A model generated the notes under the pieces. The model did not search any database. It was not told where the DNA came from and saw nothing but the letters and a program-made list of their open reading frames with translations. A DNA stretch of 64,000 nt from assembly GCF_938028735.1 (NCBI RefSeq), contig NZ_CALIMF010000014.1, forward strand, positions 124,001 through 188,000, in the 5' to 3' direction. Below are positions 63,947 through 64,000 of the stretch, in pieces (position 1 is the first letter of the stretch; the number at the start of each line of letters is the position of its first letter). This stretch comes from an uncultured Thermanaerothrix sp. (GTDB lineage Bacteria; Chloroflexota; Anaerolineae; Anaerolineales; Anaerolineaceae). The position numbers and the translations under genes are program-made.

Positions 63947-64000
63947 ATGATTAAAACACTTCATCCCCCTGTGCAAGCCTTGATCCTCGACATGGATGGC
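63947..64000 (+). CDS. Partial HAD-superfamily hydrolase (N-terminus only)
   Basis: Eighteen codons from an ATG at 63947 reach the right edge, ending in the HAD motif I sequence ALILDMDG. This identifies a HAD phosphatase or phosphoglucomutase-like protein. The start is preceded by CGGAGAACACC, an acceptable ribosome site. Substrate and length are unknown. Confidence 0.7.
   Translation, partial: MIKTLHPPVQALILDMDG

Noticed and set aside
1-64000. CRISPR arrays, insertion sequences, prophage or integrase
   Set aside because: I saw no array of regularly spaced repeats, no transposase or integrase motif and no long terminal inverted repeats; the only direct repeat is one 12-base tandem pair at 48029-48052.

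Overview
The window reads as a continuous piece of a bacterial chromosome, most likely from a Chloroflexota (Chloroflexi) member close to the Anaerolineae. This is an inference from gene content. The indicators are a fused transaldolase/glucose-6-phosphate isomerase, a gamma-alpha fused 2-oxoacid:ferredoxin oxidoreductase, type 2 isopentenyl-diphosphate isomerase beside a polyprenyl synthetase, a SUF system using SufU, and a small Flp/Tad pilus cluster without a secretin (as in a cell lacking a standard outer membrane). No insertion sequence, prophage, CRISPR array, integrase or rRNA was seen. Genes are tightly packed, on both strands, mostly with clear Shine-Dalgarno sites, and several neighbours overlap by 4-60 bases.

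Layout. 0-4.6 kb: a partial prenol-kinase-like membrane protein, smpB, an MFS transporter, a patatin lipase with a small membrane protein and an esterase, and an SH3-domain cell-surface protein. 4.8-9 kb: zwf, an Ntn-type P1 peptidase, a nitroreductase and a two-domain sulfurtransferase ending in a strong terminator. 9-12.7 kb: korB-korA behind a GntR regulator. 12.8-14.3 kb: a methyltransferase and a PIG-L deacetylase, followed by a 286-base gap that may encode a structured RNA. 14.5-21.9 kb: a complete SUF iron-sulfur cluster operon (sufC-sufB-sufD-unknown-sufS-sufU-Rieske) facing a SufR-like regulator and a SufT-like protein across a symmetric double promoter. 22-29 kb: a mixed block with an SCP2 protein, a methyltransferase, a long HAD protein, DegV, an alpha-oxoamine synthase that could be a serine palmitoyltransferase, a ROK sugar kinase and an unknown barrel-like membrane-anchored protein.

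29-34.6 kb: tal-pgi, rpiB and tkt, which with zwf cover most of the pentose phosphate pathway. 34.7-37.8 kb: the copper operon csoR-copZ-copA with a visible CsoR operator. 37.9-41.4 kb: a thioredoxin-like protein on an apparently leaderless message, a divergent Lgt-like protein and a folate/pterin set (pteridine-reductase-like SDR, folB-folK fusion, folE). 41.4-46 kb: polyprenyl synthetase, fni, a stand-alone acyl carrier protein, and sucC-sucD. 46-47.8 kb: an SPFH protein fused to a DNA-binding helix-turn-helix, with a helical partner. 48.2-54.3 kb: an Flp pilus locus (48-residue pilin, CpaB, CpaE, CpaF, TadB, TadC). 54.3-64 kb: comF, hpf, efp, a cysteine-rich unknown, a HAD-DinB fusion, a four-helix membrane protein, ftsH, a small unknown, tRNA-Leu(UAG), trigger factor, clpP and the start of another HAD gene.

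Nothing here is a clear-cut undescribed multi-gene system. The best leads are the candidate structured RNA at 14.3-14.5 kb, the SPFH-HTH pair at 46.2-47.8 kb, the unknown SUF-operon protein at 16.6 kb with its own operator-like repeat, the Lgt-like protein lacking catalytic residues, and the eight-cysteine protein at 56.4 kb.
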